From Caprimulgus europaeus (lineage: Eukaryota; Chordata; Aves; Caprimulgiformes; Caprimulgidae), in the NCBI GenBank assembly GCA_907165065.1, contig OU015525.1, positions 44,684,037 to 44,748,036 on the forward strand: DNA of 64,000 bases. Direction: 5' to 3'. The notes below the pieces were generated by a model. The model was not told where the DNA came from, ran no database searches, and saw only the letters and a list, made by a program, of their open reading frames with translations. Below, in pieces: positions 61,966 through 64,000 of the stretch (positions are counted from its first letter, which is position 1; each line of letters starts with the position of its first letter). Made by a program: the position numbers and the translations under genes.

Positions 61966-62360
61966 GGGACTGCTCTCTAAAGCCTGGTCTGCCAGAAGGA
62001 GCATCCAGTAACATACAGCTGCAACCAGATCAGAATTTTAAGGCCAAAGGGAAAAAGAAAAAACTCTTAACCACTTTTATCATAATTAGTTAACTTGGCT
62101 AATATGGAAATTAACTTTTTCGTATTAAAGCTGTATTCAAACAGTGATTTTTATTTTTTTATATGGTTCTGCAACAAAGTGGCTGTATTGTCTTTGTGTG
62201 AAAATCAATGTAGAAAGAACTGGAGAGACTATAGAGCTTAAAGACTAATTTGAAAGGCACTGAGATCACTCAGAGGAAAGCACAAATTCCTCCTTGTAGT
62301 GAAAGTCTGCTTTTGTTTACAGGGACCTTGATGACAATAAACTGAAACCATTCTGCAGTC
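61966..62360 (+). other. PRKDC: PRKDC 3' UTR (minimum extent)
   Basis: AT-rich sequence after the stop codon. The first AATAAA is at 62336-62341 and is followed by a T/G-rich stretch (ATACCTTATTTGTAATT), which would place a 3' end near 62360. An ATTAAA at 62124-62129 is a weaker alternative. Later signals may give a longer UTR. Confidence 0.6.
62336..62341 (+). promoter_or_regulatory. Polyadenylation signal AATAAA
   Basis: First canonical signal after the PRKDC stop, followed about 30 nt later by a T/G-rich element. Confidence 0.6.
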
Positions 62361-62399
62361 ATACCTTATTTGTAATTAAAACTTGAAGATTCTCTTATT

Positions 62400-62405
62400 A
62401 ATAAA
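62400..62405 (+). promoter_or_regulatory. Second polyadenylation signal AATAAA
   Basis: Canonical hexamer 59 nt after the first one. It could be used as an alternative. Confidence 0.4.
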
Positions 62406-64000
62406 GATAGTGAAGCACGTGGTAAAATTAAACAGAAAATGGCTTTTGGCTCTAGATAACACCTGAAGTATCTGGATGGTGATTTCACTACTGGATAATG
62501 AGGAAGCATTGTTGAGACCATGCCAGTTTGTTCCAGCAGATTGTTTTTTAACAATTAGAGGTTATGCTCTGTTACCCCTGTCCTTTAGAAGTCTGCAGTC
62601 CTCATATTGTGTTAATTCCAAATTGTTTGACCAAAGCCAAAGGTAGCCAGTGCCGACACAGCAGAGCACTGCAAGCTTCTTGTCTCACTGCAGCATGGCA
62701 GAGGAATGGCGACTGCACTTTGGTATTTGTTTATGCCAAAATTATGCCAGATGTGGCTCTTCCTCTCTGGCAGACAGGTTTCAGGTGACCTTGGTGGCAA
62801 GTACAGTGCAGCGCAGCACAGACAGCAAGGGGGAAAGATAGTTCTCTTTAAAATGCTACAGTTGTTTATTACGCACAGTTCATTGTAGGAGATTGTTTCC
62901 ATTGAAGCTTTTAATAATTATCGTAAAAGGTGTAATAAAAATGAGTCTTTGCCCTTCCACTGCCTACAAACTTTCCCTTCTGCTGCCGTGGCGATGGGGC
63001 AGTCCCCATCTGGCTGAGGGCCACCGGCACCAGTCTCAAATGAATCTTTCAGCTGGAGAGCAGAGGACTCTGCCTCCTGGACAGAACTCCATCAAGAACT
63101 CAGGATGAGGATGATTGCTCGCTGAGGCCTAATGAGTAGGGAGGGAGGTTTTTTTGTTTCTAATACTTCCCAGCAACAATTACTATTTGTTATGTTCTTA
63201 ATAAATATGCTCCATTGTTTATGTCAACAGTGTTACACATCATGAAATTCACTATCTTTTTATCAGATTTTATTAATGTAAAATATTGTTTGGCTTATTT
63301 TTGTAGAGGAAACATTATTTAAAAATAAACTTTTCAGATGTATACTTCATTTCAGAAGTTAATTTAGGGCACTTTAATCACAGAAAGCATCCACATTTAC
63401 CCATTTAGAGATGATAAGGGACAGCAGTTTTTTCGTAAGAGTGTGTGATAGAGTCTATTTTTATATACACTTGTGTAAGATACCTTGATGCATTTTGTTC
63501 TTTTAATCTCTGGTATCAATAAAGACAGCGGCACTATGACTAAAGCTTGGTTAGGTGAGGCACTCAGATTTCATGTTGTCACTCTACAAATAAAGTTAAA
63601 GCACAATAAAAAGCTACATGAAAAGGTGAGGGGACATTTGGAAATTAAGTGGCTGGTTGTACAAGGTGTTTGATTACACTTTTGGCACATACCTCAGATA
63701 CTTACTAGGTACTTTGACCTGTAATGCAGAGGACAAAGTTTAGGTTTATAGTTTAACGAGGCTCTTCTTGTAGGACTTTTGATACCTTCAGCAACAATAG
63801 ACATTTGTGTGCAGCAGGCGTCCCTCCACTGTTGGCCAAGGCTTCCTTGGCCTTTTGGATGGTGCTGGATCAGGAGCATGGCCTGGCTCTTTCGGGGGAA
63901 GGGAGCTGTGGTGAGTCCTGTCCTGTGCCCTCCTCTGCCTTTAGTCCATACGAAAGACCCTCAGGCCAGGGGTGAAAGTAACCCGTGACAATTAAAATAG
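62406..64000. other. 3' flank of PRKDC, no gene recognised
   Basis: About 1.6 kb that may be extended 3' UTR or intergenic DNA. Further AATAAA hexamers occur at 62934, 63200, 63324, 63518, 63589 and 63605. Open frames of 60 to 96 codons on both strands lack any family resemblance or splice context. The last 250 nt are GC-richer, but nothing is identified there. Confidence 0.55.

Noticed and set aside
62564-62902. Open frames on both strands in the 3' flank as a possible neighbouring gene
   Set aside because: Frames of 60 to 96 codons overlap one another in several phases and resemble no known protein; no splice structure is visible.

Overview
The window comes from a vertebrate nuclear genome, most likely a bird. 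It is AT-rich, has compact introns of about 0.1 to 3.6 kb, and carries short 5'-truncated CR1 retroposon pieces that end in the typical ATTCTATGATTCT-like 3' tail. Crocodilians and turtles also carry CR1, so 'bird' is an inference and no species is named.

One host gene fills almost the whole window. It is PRKDC, which encodes the catalytic subunit of DNA-dependent protein kinase (DNA-PKcs), on the + strand. Sixty coding exons can be placed from 425 to the stop codon at 61963-61965. They join without a phase conflict into 9,411 nt, or 3,136 residues plus stop (3,124 residues if the shorter form of one exon is used). Placed against the human protein from memory, this covers about human residues 1012 to 4128. 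The human gene has 86 exons, so exon k here should be human exon 26+k. The first 26 or so exons lie upstream of the window.

Layout: exons 1-31 (425-26907) encode the HEAT-repeat cradle, including the leucine-rich region (exons 9-10) and the PQR autophosphorylation cluster (exon 20). Exons 32-33 (27475-28233) carry the ABCDE autophosphorylation cluster and a caspase-3 type DEVD site. Exons 34-48 (29319-48302) encode the end of the HEAT region and the FAT domain. Exons 49-59 (49452-60757) encode the link to, and most of, the PI3K-like kinase domain. Exon 60 (61761-61965) holds the FATC tail ending in GWEPWM. After the stop there is a 3' UTR with several AATAAA signals. No second gene could be recognised up to 64000.

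The most interesting signals are exon-like pieces and odd splice sites that a human-like PRKDC does not need: a 104-nt coding-looking exon candidate between exons 37 and 38 that would break the frame if included; a 27-nt phase-matched microexon candidate between exons 43 and 44; two in-frame acceptors 36 nt apart at exon 30; and an exon 21 donor with no good GT, where protein comparison points to a GC-AG intron. No CRISPR array, operon, tRNA, or intact mobile element was found.
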